A stretch of DNA of 64,000 nucleotides from Paenibacillus sp. MAHUQ-63 (GTDB lineage Bacteria > Bacillota > Bacilli > Paenibacillales > NBRC-103111), in assembly GCF_028765165.1 (NCBI RefSeq), contig NZ_JARADB010000003.1, positions 851,210 to 915,209 of the forward strand, read 5' to 3'. Under the pieces are notes generated by a model. That model saw only the letters and a program-made list of their open reading frames with translations. It searched no databases and was not told where the DNA came from. The position numbers and the translations under genes were made by a program. Shown in pieces: positions 16,599 to 24,564 of this stretch. Each line of letters starts with the position of its first letter. Position 1 is the first letter of the stretch.

Positions 16599-18071
16599 GC
16601 CCATTTCTGGTTGACGACGGATTAGTGTTGCCTGCTCAAAACTATAGGCGATGCTGATTAGCGTGGGCTCACTTAAAGCCCTCCCGGAAAAGACAACACC
16701 AAATGGCCCCTGCGTCGAATCGCCATCAGCATCAATTGTTCCTTTTGCTGAATAACCGGCGGGCACCGTAATAAGGGGATACCCTAACCGGGCAGCAATG
16801 TACATGCCATCAACGTCACCGGGTAACATTAAAGCATCTAAGCCGTGTTGATCGAGTACATAGTCAATCCCTTGCGTTACAGCCGGATGGTTATATTCTT
16901 GTCGTTTAAGTTGATATGTTGTTTCGTTTAGCGTATTTTGTTCCGAACGAATCAGATTATCTTGGCCAAACTTCAATGCGGATGCAGCGTGTTTCTGATT
17001 ATAAGCTATCAGATCTTGAAGAGAATGTACGGGCAGATCCGAGTTCAACTTTGATAAATAGCGATTCAGGCCTGTTTTGAATTCGTAGCAGATAACATCA
17101 TTGTTCCATGGATGCTGTTCCAAATGGAGGTCCACAGGATCGATAACTGTAGCACCTTGCTCACGCAGAACATTAATGGCGGATTCCATGATGGAAAGTC
17201 TTTCTTCATCCAACGACCGATAGTAATGTCTAGGAATCCCAATTCGAGTTTTACACAGAAAGTCTCGGTCTAGATAAGTTGTGTAGTCATGAAAAGTACG
17301 ATGTGTGCTAGTCCAAGTTGCCTTATCGTTTTCGTCAATCCCGACGATTGCCCCAAGTAGAATCGCTGCATCAGTGACTGTCTTTGAAATCGGTCCTGGC
17401 GTATCCTGACTTATAGAGATTGGGATAATTCCGCTGCGGCTCGCAAGCCCTACAGTAGGTTTTATTCCGACGAGAAATTGTTGGCTGGCCGGCCCAATAA
17501 TCGAACCTGCGGTTTCTGTTCCGATCGCTGCTGCTGTCAGGTTCGCCGCTACGGCTGCAGCCGATCCTGAACTTGATCCGCTGACGAAGAGCTTGCCAGG
17601 TCCATATGGATTCAACACATATCCTCCTCTGGAACTGTATCCAGCTGGCATACGATAGGACATAAAGTTCGACCACTCGGTCATATTGGCCTTACCTAGA
17701 AGAACAGCGCCAGCAGCCCGGAGCTTTGCGGCTACGAACGCATCTTCAGGAGCAAACGACTCAGCCAATGCGATTGAACCAGCGCTCGTATGCATCCGGT
17801 CGTACGTATCGATGTTATCCTTTAGCAGGATTGGAATTCCGTGCAGCGGCCCCCTACTACCTGTTGTATTTCGCTCAAGGTCAAGATTCCTTGCTATTAC
17901 AAGAGCATCTGGATTGATCTCTAATACGGCATTGATCAGAGGATTATACCTATGAATGCGTTCGATATATGCAAGGACGAGGGCTTCGGATGTACATTCA
18001 CCCGAAGACATTGCCTTTTGCATGCTCACCAAATCGGCTTCCTGAATCCAATCTTGTAAGTTAATGCTCAT
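16596..18071 (-). CDS. Amidase signature family hydrolase
   Basis: Hydrolyses an amide bond through a Ser-cisSer-Lys triad. The 491-residue length is normal. K84 in LLKDNIDT, S166 in SGSSSGSA and S190 in GTETAGSI match the triad and its glycine-rich surround, and the later GPISKTVTDAA segment is also conserved. It is cytosolic, with no signal peptide. The family includes GatA, but no gatC or gatB is near, and relatives of this sequence are stand-alone amidases of unknown substrate. The start ATG is 18071. It is a single-gene unit with the dispersed repeat at its 3' end. Confidence 0.93.
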   Translation of the reverse strand: MSINLQDWIQEADLVSMQKAMSSGECTSEALVLAYIERIHRYNPLINAVLEINPDALVIARNLDLERNTTGSRGPLHGIPILLKDNIDTYDRMHTSAGSIALAESFAPEDAFVAAKLRAAGAVLLGKANMTEWSNFMSYRMPAGYSSRGGYVLNPYGPGKLFVSGSSSGSAAAVAANLTAAAIGTETAGSIIGPASQQFLVGIKPTVGLASRSGIIPISISQDTPGPISKTVTDAAILLGAIVGIDENDKATWTSTHRTFHDYTTYLDRDFLCKTRIGIPRHYYRSLDEERLSIMESAINVLREQGATVIDPVDLHLEQHPWNNDVICYEFKTGLNRYLSKLNSDLPVHSLQDLIAYNQKHAASALKFGQDNLIRSEQNTLNETTYQLKRQEYNHPAVTQGIDYVLDQHGLDALMLPGDVDGMYIAARLGYPLITVPAGYSAKGTIDADGDSTQGPFGVVFSGRALSEPTLISIAYSFEQATLIRRQPEMG

Positions 18072-18364
18072 ATATTAAAATACCCCCGGTACTGGTGAAT
18101 TTTCGGACAACAGTAATATGGTAACATGCTGCCTTGCCAAGGGTATAGGTAAAGTTTTGATTAGATAAGAATGTATCGGTTGGGCATCGCAGTAGAGCTT
18201 GTGTTTTCCCGAAGGTTAATGTTGTAACTAAAGTAATCTGCCCGTTACTTCAATGAAGTTAAATTTCGAGACTTTTACGTTAGAAATACGATTAAGTTAC
18301 AAATTGCTTAGCATGTTATTGTTAAAATGTGCTAATATTGTTAATAAGGCGGTGGTAAATAAAA

Positions 18365-18610
18365 ATGCAACAAATCTCTGATTATCTTTTTATGGGTTCT
18401 ATAATTCTGCTTATATTAACCTTGCTTTTTAAAGGAGTAGGCTCTAAAGGTTCTTCTAATCCTATGGGAAACATCGATTTAGCCATGCATGAGAACCATG
18501 GTAATGATTTGAAAAGTCAGGACTCGATTATCAAAAGTATATATAAATCAGTTTTCATATGGATATCAATTTTAGGAATACTTGTATCAATACTCTTGTC
18601 GAAATTATAA
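18365..18610 (+). CDS. Small two-helix membrane protein
   Basis: An 81-residue protein with hydrophobic helices at about residues 8-24 and 62-79 and a polar middle containing KGVGSKGSSNPMG. No family is recognised. GGCGGTGG lies about 10 bases before the ATG. A T-rich hairpin follows the stop. It stands alone, flanked by dispersed repeats near 18236 and 18726. It is more likely real than spurious because of the clean membrane topology and the terminator. Confidence 0.6.
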   Translation: MQQISDYLFMGSIILLILTLLFKGVGSKGSSNPMGNIDLAMHENHGNDLKSQDSIIKSIYKSVFIWISILGILVSILLSKL

Positions 18611-18630
18611 ATTCCTACCAGAAATATTGA

Positions 18631-18666
18631 AAAAAAAAAGGCGCTGAAATAAGCGTCTTCTTTGTT
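18631..18666. terminator. Hairpin after small membrane protein gene
   Basis: AGGCGCT / AGCGTCT stem with one G-T pair around GAAATA, preceded by nine A and followed by TCTTTGTT. It lies 20 bases after the stop at 18610 and could work in both directions. Confidence 0.5.
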
Positions 18667-18725
18667 AGCCTCTAAGCAGCCAGGGGGAGATGATCAGCTG
18701 GGAATAATACGCCGCTCCGCTTTTC

Positions 18726-18750
18726 ACTAACGTTCTCCGTTAGCGCAATG
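18726..18750. repeat. Dispersed repeat end
   Basis: ACTAACGTTCTCCGTTAGCG then CAATG. It lies beyond the 3' end of the minus-strand EamA gene. Confidence 0.6.
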
Positions 18751-18815
18751 ATCAATTTTTGAAAAAATGATCAATTAAAGCATATTACAATATTTAGCCG
18801 GTTGCGCCTTTTGTT

Positions 18816-19763
18816 TCAACCGGATACGGTATCTTTGCGACCGGCCCATCTCGTTCGCTTCATCAGCTCGGGAAACGCCACCGCAAGCAGTACCAACAAG
18901 ACCCCAGCCCATTGGAGCAAGCTTACGTGCTCGTGTAGAACGATGGATGACAGCATAACCGCGACAGGCAACTCGGCGGCACCGAGGATGCCTGTCAAAC
19001 CTTCTCCAATTTTCGGAACCCCTACCGCGAACAATACTGGAGGCAAGAACGCGCCAAACAAGCCGAGCAGTACCCCGAACGGAAGCAATCCCTCCAATAG
19101 CGCGTGGTTGAACAGGAAGCTGGGTGGGAACAAGAGAAATACAAATAACATCCCGCCTGTAACCATCCAGGCGCTTCGGTATATCGGATGCATGGAAGGC
19201 ACAGCTTTGCCACTGAACAGAATAAACAACGAGTAGCTTATCGCGGACATAAAGCCAAATATGACTCCCTTCCAGTTAAACTCAGACAAGCCTTGATCAA
19301 GTATGCCGGCCGCTAGCCATGTGCCTCCAAACAGGACGATCAGCGTGATCAACACGATGCCGTTCGGACGCCTCCTCTGTTCGACTGAATTGATTAAAAC
19401 CCCCATCCATGTGAATTGGAATAGCAACAGAATGGCTAGCGAATTGGGAATATATCGCAGGGATTGGTAATACAACAAACCTGTTACTGCTGTTGGCACA
19501 CCAGCGACCATCAGGATGACTCGATGCCTCCACGAAAACTTCGTGGCAGTCGTCGTGGATGAAGACGTCGTCTTAACGTTTCCGCTCCATCTTCCCTTCC
19601 ATTTTATGAATAGAACAAGAGTCCAAGCCAATACGAACCCCGTCAACAATTGACTTCCCACGATTTCTCCGAGCGTATAACCTTTTGCGTATGCCTTTGT
19701 AACGATTGTCGATAGAATGCCGTAACAGACCGCGCCTAACAAAACCAATAATCTGTATTTCAT
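18816..19763 (-). CDS. DMT/EamA family transporter under a purine riboswitch
   Basis: Integral membrane protein of 315 residues with ten predicted helices in two EamA repeats. The first begins LLVLLGAVCYGILSTIV, and the second lies after the QRRRPNG loop. The family exports metabolites such as amino acids and nucleosides. The 5' leader carries a guanine-type purine aptamer (19859-19926) and an overlapping terminator (19809-19876), so expression should rise when the purine is present. That logic fits an exporter relieving purine excess, parallel to the adenine-activated pbuE pump in Bacillus subtilis, which belongs to another family. Purine or nucleoside export is therefore a strong inference, not a sequence fact. 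AAGGAAGG lies upstream of the ATG. Confidence 0.9.
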   Translation of the reverse strand: MKYRLLVLLGAVCYGILSTIVTKAYAKGYTLGEIVGSQLLTGFVLAWTLVLFIKWKGRWSGNVKTTSSSTTTATKFSWRHRVILMVAGVPTAVTGLLYYQSLRYIPNSLAILLLFQFTWMGVLINSVEQRRRPNGIVLITLIVLFGGTWLAAGILDQGLSEFNWKGVIFGFMSAISYSLFILFSGKAVPSMHPIYRSAWMVTGGMLFVFLLFPPSFLFNHALLEGLLPFGVLLGLFGAFLPPVLFAVGVPKIGEGLTGILGAAELPVAVMLSSIVLHEHVSLLQWAGVLLVLLAVAFPELMKRTRWAGRKDTVSG

Positions 19764-19808
19764 CGTTATGATTCCTTCCTTGGGTTCCTCTACTAATATA
19801 TTGGAAAC

Positions 19809-19876
19809 AAAAAAACTTCCTTACTATCGAATATAGAATCGTTGAAACTCGATTCGATATTCGTAGCAAGGAAGTT
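19809..19876 (-). terminator. Riboswitch expression-platform terminator
   Basis: Long hairpin on the minus strand. AACTTCCTTGCTACGAATAT (from 19876) pairs with the stretch ending ATAGTAAGGAAGTT, followed by seven T (19815-19809). The 5' arm includes the 3' strands of aptamer P3 and P1, so terminator and aptamer are mutually exclusive. Ligand binding should therefore prevent termination. Confidence 0.85.
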
Positions 19877-19926
19877 AAGGCTTCCTGTAGAGACCCCCAC
19901 CCTGTATTTCATGGGGTTATACGAAT
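19859..19926 (-). ncRNA. Purine riboswitch aptamer, guanine-type
   Basis: Read on the minus strand: P1 ATTCGTA pairs with TACGAAT. J1/2 is TATAA, P2 is CCCCAT with GGTGGGG, J2/3 is GTCTCTAC, and P3 is AGGAAG with CTTCCT around CCTTAA. J3/1 has C at the specificity position (GCTAC), which in this class pairs with guanine, where adenine sensors have U. The P2 loop is slightly longer than usual. It lies about 95 bases upstream of the EamA gene start. Confidence 0.87.
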
Positions 19927-20025
19927 GTATTGTTGATTCCTCAAACTAAAGCAAAACAACATAACAAATAATAAGGCGCTCGCTCGCATTTGTCAACTGA
20001 TGCCGGCTGCCATGGTGTCTTTATT

Positions 20026-20050
20026 AAGCTATAGTTCCCCGTTAGCTTAA
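20026..20050. repeat. Dispersed repeat end
   Basis: AAGCTATAGTTCCCCGTTAG then CTTAAT, preceded by GCCGGCTGCC and GGTGTCTTTATT as in other copies. It is six bases beyond the 3' end of the lipoprotein gene. Confidence 0.7.
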
Positions 20051-20055
20051 TCCAT

Positions 20056-20562
20056 CTAAATAACTTTTAGGACGAAATAATAAAAAGCATCACCACGAGA
20101 TTGGTTCTCTACATGTTCATCCATCCACCATACTCCGTATGAATAAAAATAAGTTCCTTTTTGTGTAGGTGCATGAAAACTACTTTCTTTCACCACAACT
20201 TCTGTAAGTTTACCTTCATTGATTTGCTCGACATGGTATTTGTTCGGTTGCGGCTCATAATTCATAACGAACTTAATAACTTCACCAGGCTGTACTGAAA
20301 CTGGATTCTCGCCTTTTAAGAGTTCAACTGGACCAATTGTATCCACACATCTTCCTTGATTTTTTGATTGCCAGCAATATGTGCCGAGTTTTGTCTCATA
20401 CATTCGGTTACCAATCTGAATCTCAGCCTTAGGCGGTTGCTCTCCCTCAAGTTCCTTGCCTATTGGCTGTTTTGAACCATTTGACTGAGCACCAGAACAA
20501 CCAACTGAGCCCATGAGCACTAGAGCCATCAAGAAAAACAATAGAAATCTCTTCAAATCCAA
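20056..20562 (-). CDS. Lipoprotein of unknown function
   Basis: A 168-residue protein with a lipoprotein signal: positive N-terminus, hydrophobic stretch LLFFLMALVLMG, and lipobox VGC with the lipidated Cys at residue 23. After a Gly/Ser/Lys-rich spacer comes a small soluble domain with two Cys (YCWQSKNQGRC) that may form a disulfide, and an aromatic-rich end (YFYSYGVWWMDEH). It is probably displayed on the outer face of the membrane. No family is named with confidence. GGAGGG precedes the ATG. It is a single-gene unit with a dispersed repeat at its 3' end. Confidence 0.75.
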   Translation of the reverse strand: MDLKRFLLFFLMALVLMGSVGCSGAQSNGSKQPIGKELEGEQPPKAEIQIGNRMYETKLGTYCWQSKNQGRCVDTIGPVELLKGENPVSVQPGEVIKFVMNYEPQPNKYHVEQINEGKLTEVVVKESSFHAPTQKGTYFYSYGVWWMDEHVENQSRGDAFYYFVLKVI

Positions 20563-20698
20563 CCCTCCAGTCTTTATAACGACGTTTATTGTTTAAACGA
20601 AAGAACAAGTAGTTAGGTTGCAATCAAAAATACAGGGAATTAGTGAGCAACATTTATGGTTCACTTTTTTCATAATTCCCATAACTTCATTGAACATA

Positions 20699-20860
20699 AC
20701 TGCCCGTTAGCGGGGAAAAGGCCGCCGATCGTCATGACCGGCCGCCGCGATGTCTTTACTAAGCTATAGTTCCTCGTTACTTCAATGAAACAAGGGTTTG
20801 TTACCTATCGCGGCAATCTGTCCCTTGTAAATGCACTATCGTTCCTGCATTAGTTGAATA
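20699..20860. repeat. Two dispersed hairpin repeats in tandem
   Basis: First unit 20699-20790: AACTGCCCGTTAGCGGGG, then GGCCGCCG ... CGGCCGCC, then GCTATAGTTCCTCGTTACTT. The second unit starts in that shared end and runs through CAAGGG ... CCCTTG around CGCGGCAATCTG to CACTATCGTTCCTGCATTAG (20834-20853). These are the best examples of the family. Confidence 0.8.
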
Positions 20861-20861
20861 A

Positions 20862-21311
20862 TCAGCCGCGTTGTCTAAAGTCATCCCAATAATTTTTGCA
20901 AATTGTTTTTAAATCTTCAAGTGAAATCGAATTACGCTCAGGGTCATAAATATTAATTTCACTTGCCTTAACGTTAAGATACCCGAAGGACTGCCCTCCG
21001 CTTAGACTGCAAAATACCTTTACCTTATCCTCACTAATATCTGTCTTCAAGATTTCAATATCGATTTTGTTTAGTTCATTAAAGTCTTTAATTATAACAT
21101 TAGTGTCAACGTCTTCTAAGTACAACTCAGCAGGATTAATAAGTTTTACGATAAAGCCTCTAAACTGAGGCTTTATTCGTTCGGCGAGATACATTATATC
21201 AACGGTAAATTCAATCCCATCGAAGGTATCCCTAATCTCTTCTATACCACCATCGTGGAAAATACTGAAAAGCATTTCCTGATTCTCTAAGTTCAAATGC
21301 ATTTCCTCCAC
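20862..21311 (-). CDS. Soluble protein of unknown function
   Basis: Protein of up to 149 residues, cytosolic and acidic. It contains HDGGIEEIRDTFDG near the N-terminus and DLKTICKNYWDDF near the C-terminus. I do not recognise a family. The size and lone position resemble single-gene immunity-type proteins, but that is speculation. The start is uncertain. The listed start is a GTG inside the ribosome site. An ATG at 21302 is too close to GGAGG, and a TTG at 21296 has ideal spacing (eight bases). The stop is next to a dispersed repeat. Confidence 0.65.
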   Translation of the reverse strand: MEEMHLNLENQEMLFSIFHDGGIEEIRDTFDGIEFTVDIMYLAERIKPQFRGFIVKLINPAELYLEDVDTNVIIKDFNELNKIDIEILKTDISEDKVKVFCSLSGGQSFGYLNVKASEINIYDPERNSISLEDLKTICKNYWDDFRQRG

Positions 21312-21334
21312 TAATTCGACTAATTACAAAACCA

Positions 21335-21360
21335 CGCTATCGTTCCCCGTTAGCTCAATG
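21335..21360. repeat. Dispersed repeat end
   Basis: GCTATCGTTCCCCGTTAGCT then CAATG. One of the copies closest to the family consensus. Confidence 0.7.
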
Positions 21361-21448
21361 AGCTAACTCTTCTTTATGATTGGTTACCTTGACGGTCATG
21401 AAAATTGAGAAAGGGATTGTTCGTGGCTGCATTGGGACAGTAACCCCG

Positions 21449-21490
21449 GCCCCTTCCGCTGATAGTCAAGCGTAAGGGGCTTTCCCTTTT
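21449..21490 (+). terminator. Inverted repeat between dispersed repeat and hxlR-like gene
   Basis: GCCCCTTCCGC (21449-21459) pairs with GCGTAAGGGGC (21470-21480) with one mismatch, followed by TTTCCCTTTT. It lies just beyond the 3' end of the minus-strand HxlR gene. The T-rich side faces the plus direction, so its role for that gene is uncertain. Confidence 0.4.
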
Positions 21491-21505
21491 GGCGGGAATG
21501 CGAGG

Positions 21506-21871
21506 TCAATCGTCCGAGGAATGAGGATGCCGGCTTGCTCCTTCATTGTAAAGCTCTCCCCATTCTTTCATCAGCAAAATAATTGGGTTCAAGGTTTTAC
21601 CAAATTCGGTTAGCGAGTATTCTACCTTTGGCGGCACCTGATTGTACGTTTTGCGCTCTATGATTCCTTCACGTTCGAGTTCCCGCAGTTGTAAGGTAAG
21701 AATATGATGCGTGACCTGAGGGTAAATTCTGCGAAGCTCACCGAACCGCTTCGTTCCGCTCATTAAGTGATAAAGAATCACCCCTTTCCACTTCCCACCA
21801 ATAACATCAATCGTCGTTTCGACTGGACACTTTTTTTCTGGAGCATTTGCCATCCCGTTATCCCTCTGCAT
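21506..21871 (-). CDS. HxlR family transcriptional regulator
   Basis: Winged-helix regulator of 121 residues. CPVETTIDVIGGKW at residues about 15-28 is the family signature (conserved Cys and GGKW). It is followed by FGELRRIYPQVTHHILTLQL as the recognition helix region and REGIIERKTY as the wing. It is divergent from an SDR dehydrogenase gene, with 110 bases between the starts. The shared region holds TACTTTAAGTA, which overlaps the SDR promoter. Relatives often sense aldehydes or electrophiles and control adjacent oxidoreductases, so regulation of the SDR is likely. Confidence 0.92.
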   Translation of the reverse strand: MQRDNGMANAPEKKCPVETTIDVIGGKWKGVILYHLMSGTKRFGELRRIYPQVTHHILTLQLRELEREGIIERKTYNQVPPKVEYSLTEFGKTLNPIILLMKEWGELYNEGASRHPHSSDD

Positions 21872-21907
21872 AGTATTATTTTTGTTACTTGGTATTATTA
21901 ATTTGCG

Positions 21908-21939
21908 TACTTTAAGTATATTACTAACTTAAATATAAT
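21908..21939 (+). promoter_or_regulatory. Promoter of the SDR gene with candidate HxlR site
   Basis: TTTAAG (21911-21916) and TATAAT (21934-21939) are 17 bases apart. The palindrome TACTTTAAGTA (21908-21918) covers the -35 box, and a related TTACTTGGTATTA lies further left toward the regulator gene. Confidence 0.55.
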
Positions 21940-21981
21940 GAAATAGCCGACGGCATCCAATATGTGAAGGGAATGATTGCA

Positions 21982-22770
21982 ATGGGGAAAGCGGAAGACA
22001 TAAAGAGATTTGAGGGCCAGACAGCGATTGTCACTGGAGGCGGCACCGGGATGGGCCGTGCTGCAGCGCTAAGGCTCGGCAGGGAAGGCGCCAATGTCGT
22101 CATAGCGGGTCGACGAACGAAAGAGCTTCAAGAAGTTTATGAAGAAATTGTCTCTCAGGGAGGTAGGGCCCTCGCTGTTCAGACTGATGTTGCCGATCCT
22201 CGTCAGGTCGAAGCGCTTGTAAACAAGACGCTGGATGTGTTTGGAAGTCTGGATATGGCTTGGAACAACGCCGGCATTCTTGGTGCTTTCTCACCTGTAC
22301 ACAAACTATCCTTTGAAGATTTCGATACTCTGATGTCGGTCAATCTGCGTGGTGTGTTCGCCTGTCTAAAATACGAGATCGAAGCAATGCTCGACCGTGG
22401 ATTCCGGGGCTCGATCGTTAACACTTCTTCGTGGACGGCGCATGGGGCAATGCCGGGTACTTCAGGCTACGCAGCCTCCAAGGGAGCACTCGATGCAATG
22501 ATGAGAACCGTGGCGTTGGAGGTTGGTCCTAGCAACATTCGGGTTAACAATGTCAGTCCTGGAATGATTGCAACCCCGATGTCGCAGGAGGTTCTAAGCG
22601 ACGAGACTACGGCGCGTCCCTTCGTCAAGCAAACTCCCTTACAGCGGGTGGGCCAATCCGAAGACGTGGCGGATGTCGTGGTCTGGCTTCTCTCCGACGA
22701 CGCTCGTTTTGTTACTGGTCAGAGCATACTCGTAGATGGCGGTTACACTATCGGCGGATTACGCCCGTGA
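21982..22770 (+). CDS. Short-chain dehydrogenase/reductase (SDR)
   Basis: Classical NAD(P)-dependent SDR of 262 residues. It has the cofactor motif TGGGTGMG (residues 18-25), NNAG at 95-98, and the catalytic S150, Y163 and K167. The C-terminal SILVDGGYT is typical of the glucose 1-dehydrogenase/acetoin reductase branch. The start is placed at ATG 21982 because GAAGGG lies 10 bases before it; GTG 21964 and ATG 21973 are possible but less well spaced. It is divergent from an HxlR regulator and followed by a strong terminator. The substrate is unknown. Confidence 0.92.
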   Translation: MGKAEDIKRFEGQTAIVTGGGTGMGRAAALRLGREGANVVIAGRRTKELQEVYEEIVSQGGRALAVQTDVADPRQVEALVNKTLDVFGSLDMAWNNAGILGAFSPVHKLSFEDFDTLMSVNLRGVFACLKYEIEAMLDRGFRGSIVNTSSWTAHGAMPGTSGYAASKGALDAMMRTVALEVGPSNIRVNNVSPGMIATPMSQEVLSDETTARPFVKQTPLQRVGQSEDVADVVVWLLSDDARFVTGQSILVDGGYTIGGLRP

Positions 22771-22793
22771 CTGAACGAAGCGATATATTGAAG

Positions 22794-22840
22794 CCAAACG
22801 GCAGCCGAATGATTAATTCCCGGCTGCCGTTTGGTCGTTT
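22794..22840 (+). terminator. Terminator after SDR gene
   Basis: Perfect 14-base stem CCAAACGGCAGCCG (22794-22807) / CGGCTGCCGTTTGG (22821-22834), then TCGTTTAT. Confidence 0.85.
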
Positions 22841-23009
22841 ATATATCAATATACATCGTGGCTGTTGTACAAGTAGTCGACGGACTGTGTAGTTTTCTTA
22901 CAAACAGTACTAACTGAATTGTGATGCCCGATGAATCAACTTCTAGTCTCTAACATCTAAACCTTCTTGTTCTCTAAAACCTAAACTACAATTAAGAACA
23001 ACTGAAGAA

Positions 23010-23086
23010 AACTGCCCTTTAGCACAACGTGGTCACCGTTCAATCCGGCAGTAGCGTCATATTAAGCTATATTGTCCGTTAGTTAA
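23010..23086. repeat. Dispersed hairpin repeat
   Basis: AACTGCCCTTTAGC at the left, AGCGTCATATT and AAGCTATATTGTCCGTTAGT at the right. Together with the SDR terminator this accounts for the recognisable content of 22837-23121. Confidence 0.6.
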
Positions 23087-23121
23087 AAATCTTGCCCCCT
23101 CATAGATGATGCAAGAAACAC

Positions 23122-23463
23122 TCAGAGCTTATTTTTTATTATCAATGGCTTTTTTGCGTCTATAATAATGGAAACCATTCCAAGTCCTTCGATAGAATTC
23201 CTTGTATCAAACCGAAAGGATCTTCCTATCTTTCCATCCACTTCATTCCAGTAAGTTTAATGAAAATCTCCCTCTTCATCACAATATTCCAGTAATGATA
23301 CTTCAAACCCCGCTTTTTCAAATACTTCTACGAATGTTTTCGCGTCATAAACTATTTTGTGAGTTGCCGCTGGATGGTCCACCGGACCAGGACCACCGAC
23401 TTGAACAGCGGCGGACCAAGACTTGAAAATAAAGTCTTTTAGACTGCCGCTGTATTTGTTCAA
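23122..23463 (-). pseudogene. C-terminal fragment of a SAM-dependent methyltransferase with an internal stop
   Basis: The frame from 23463 gives VGGPGPVDHPAATHKIVY, FVEVFEKAGFEVSLLEYCDEEG and then a TAA stop at 23257-23259. The same frame then continues with TYWNEVDGKIGRSFRFDTRN and GLGMVSIIIDAKKP to TGA at 23122. This is the end of a class I methyltransferase (DUF/type-11-like). The N-terminal SAM-binding half is missing, and the first 19 or so codons do not fit the family. It is a truncated and interrupted relic. A dispersed repeat lies on each side. Confidence 0.7.
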
Positions 23464-23491
23464 CTAAGTCTCAAACTGTCGCTGTCCCACT

Positions 23492-23520
23492 TAACTATCG
23501 TTCTTCGTTAGCTTAAAGAA
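23492..23520. repeat. Dispersed repeat end
   Basis: AACTATCGTTCTTCGTTAGC then TTAAAG. It lies between the methyltransferase relic and the 3' end of the GntR gene. Confidence 0.65.
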
Positions 23521-23722
23521 TGATTGATTACTAACACCGTGCTTGAGCACTCCTATTTTACGTATTCATAATCCCATTCTACCTTACAAACTCTTGTATT
23601 ATATCCCCGATACCATTCTGCTGCACCTTTCCTTTTGGCGACTAAATGCCGTTCGTTCTATTTCCAGTTTAGGATGGCCTCAACGGATTTTTGTAAAGGT
23701 GGCGATTTGTAGCATAAACTAC

Positions 23723-24415
23723 CTATCGGTTGTCAAATAGGTTATCCGCTGTTAGTTGGATGTGTGCTCTAAAGAGCTCGACGGCACGATCGCTGTCGCG
23801 GCTAAGAACGGCATCCGCTAAAGCCTTATGCTCGTCGCGGCCATCGCGAGTCGGCTGCTGTTGGAACGACCAATGTCGATAAAATTCGCTCAAATCCCAA
23901 AGGCGTTTGCAGATATCCAATAGAACCGGATTTGGACATGCGGCGATAAGTTCGTAATGAAATTGACGGTGGATGTCAGACCACTCTTCGCGAACGGCAA
24001 GCTTTTGATTCACTTCCTTGTACTCGGCCGTTTGCGATAATTTGTGGTGAACGGCGATGACATTGGATTCCCATGTGAGATCGCCATGGGCGATGGACAG
24101 GCGTAATGCTGCGGATTCATTGATCGACCGCGCTTCTATGATGCTATTCAGTTCTTCTTCCGACACCGTCTTCACTGAAAATCCGTGATTCGGGTTTTGC
24201 AAGACAAGGCCTTGGCTTGCCAACCGGGTCAATGCTTCCCGAACGACAGCAACCGAGACATCGAAACCTTTGGCTAATTCCGAAACGGTTAATGGAGAGC
24301 CCGGTTCATATTGTCCGGACAGAATATCAGACTGCAGTTTTTTCGTGACATTTTCGCTTAATGTGGACGAACCATTTCTTTTGGCCATGAAGCCGGCACC
24401 ATCCTTCATGCACAT
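23723..24415 (-). CDS. GntR family (FadR/FCD) transcriptional regulator
   Basis: Regulator of up to 230 residues. The winged helix is at about residues 18-85 (ILSGQYEPGSPLTVSELA, SVAVVREALTRLASQGLV), and the all-helical FCD ligand domain follows with metal-site-like histidines (IHRQFHYELI, DEHKAL). ATG 24386 (MAKRNG) may be the real start, since the upstream ATGs at 24415 and 24409 lack a good ribosome site. It is divergent from a PEBP-family gene whose promoter overlaps a perfect 12-base inverted repeat. The regulator probably represses that gene and itself; FCD proteins usually respond to an organic acid. Confidence 0.92.
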   Translation of the reverse strand: MCMKDGAGFMAKRNGSSTLSENVTKKLQSDILSGQYEPGSPLTVSELAKGFDVSVAVVREALTRLASQGLVLQNPNHGFSVKTVSEEELNSIIEARSINESAALRLSIAHGDLTWESNVIAVHHKLSQTAEYKEVNQKLAVREEWSDIHRQFHYELIAACPNPVLLDICKRLWDLSEFYRHWSFQQQPTRDGRDEHKALADAVLSRDSDRAVELFRAHIQLTADNLFDNR

Positions 24416-24502
24416 CGGGATTAAACACGTTTAAATAGTTTACACCTAAATCAATAAAAAGCAAAGATTAAATTCGACAATGGGAACATTAAACGATTAT
24501 CA

Positions 24503-24540
24503 TTTACAAAATCGATTCTTTTGAATATAATCGATTTTGT
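24503..24540 (+). promoter_or_regulatory. PEBP-gene promoter overlapped by a perfect operator-like palindrome
   Basis: TTTACA (24503-24508) and TATAAT (24526-24531) are exactly 17 bases apart. ACAAAATCGATT (24506-24517) and AATCGATTTTGT (24529-24540) form a perfect inverted repeat that covers part of each box. Confidence 0.75.
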
Positions 24541-24564
24541 ATTAAAAAAAGGAGGTAGTTTACT

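Noticed and set aside
23540..23722. Coding-like minus-strand stretch after the GntR gene.
   Set aside because: Short pieces look protein-like, but no frame stays open and no family is recognisable. It is too weak to call a pseudogene.
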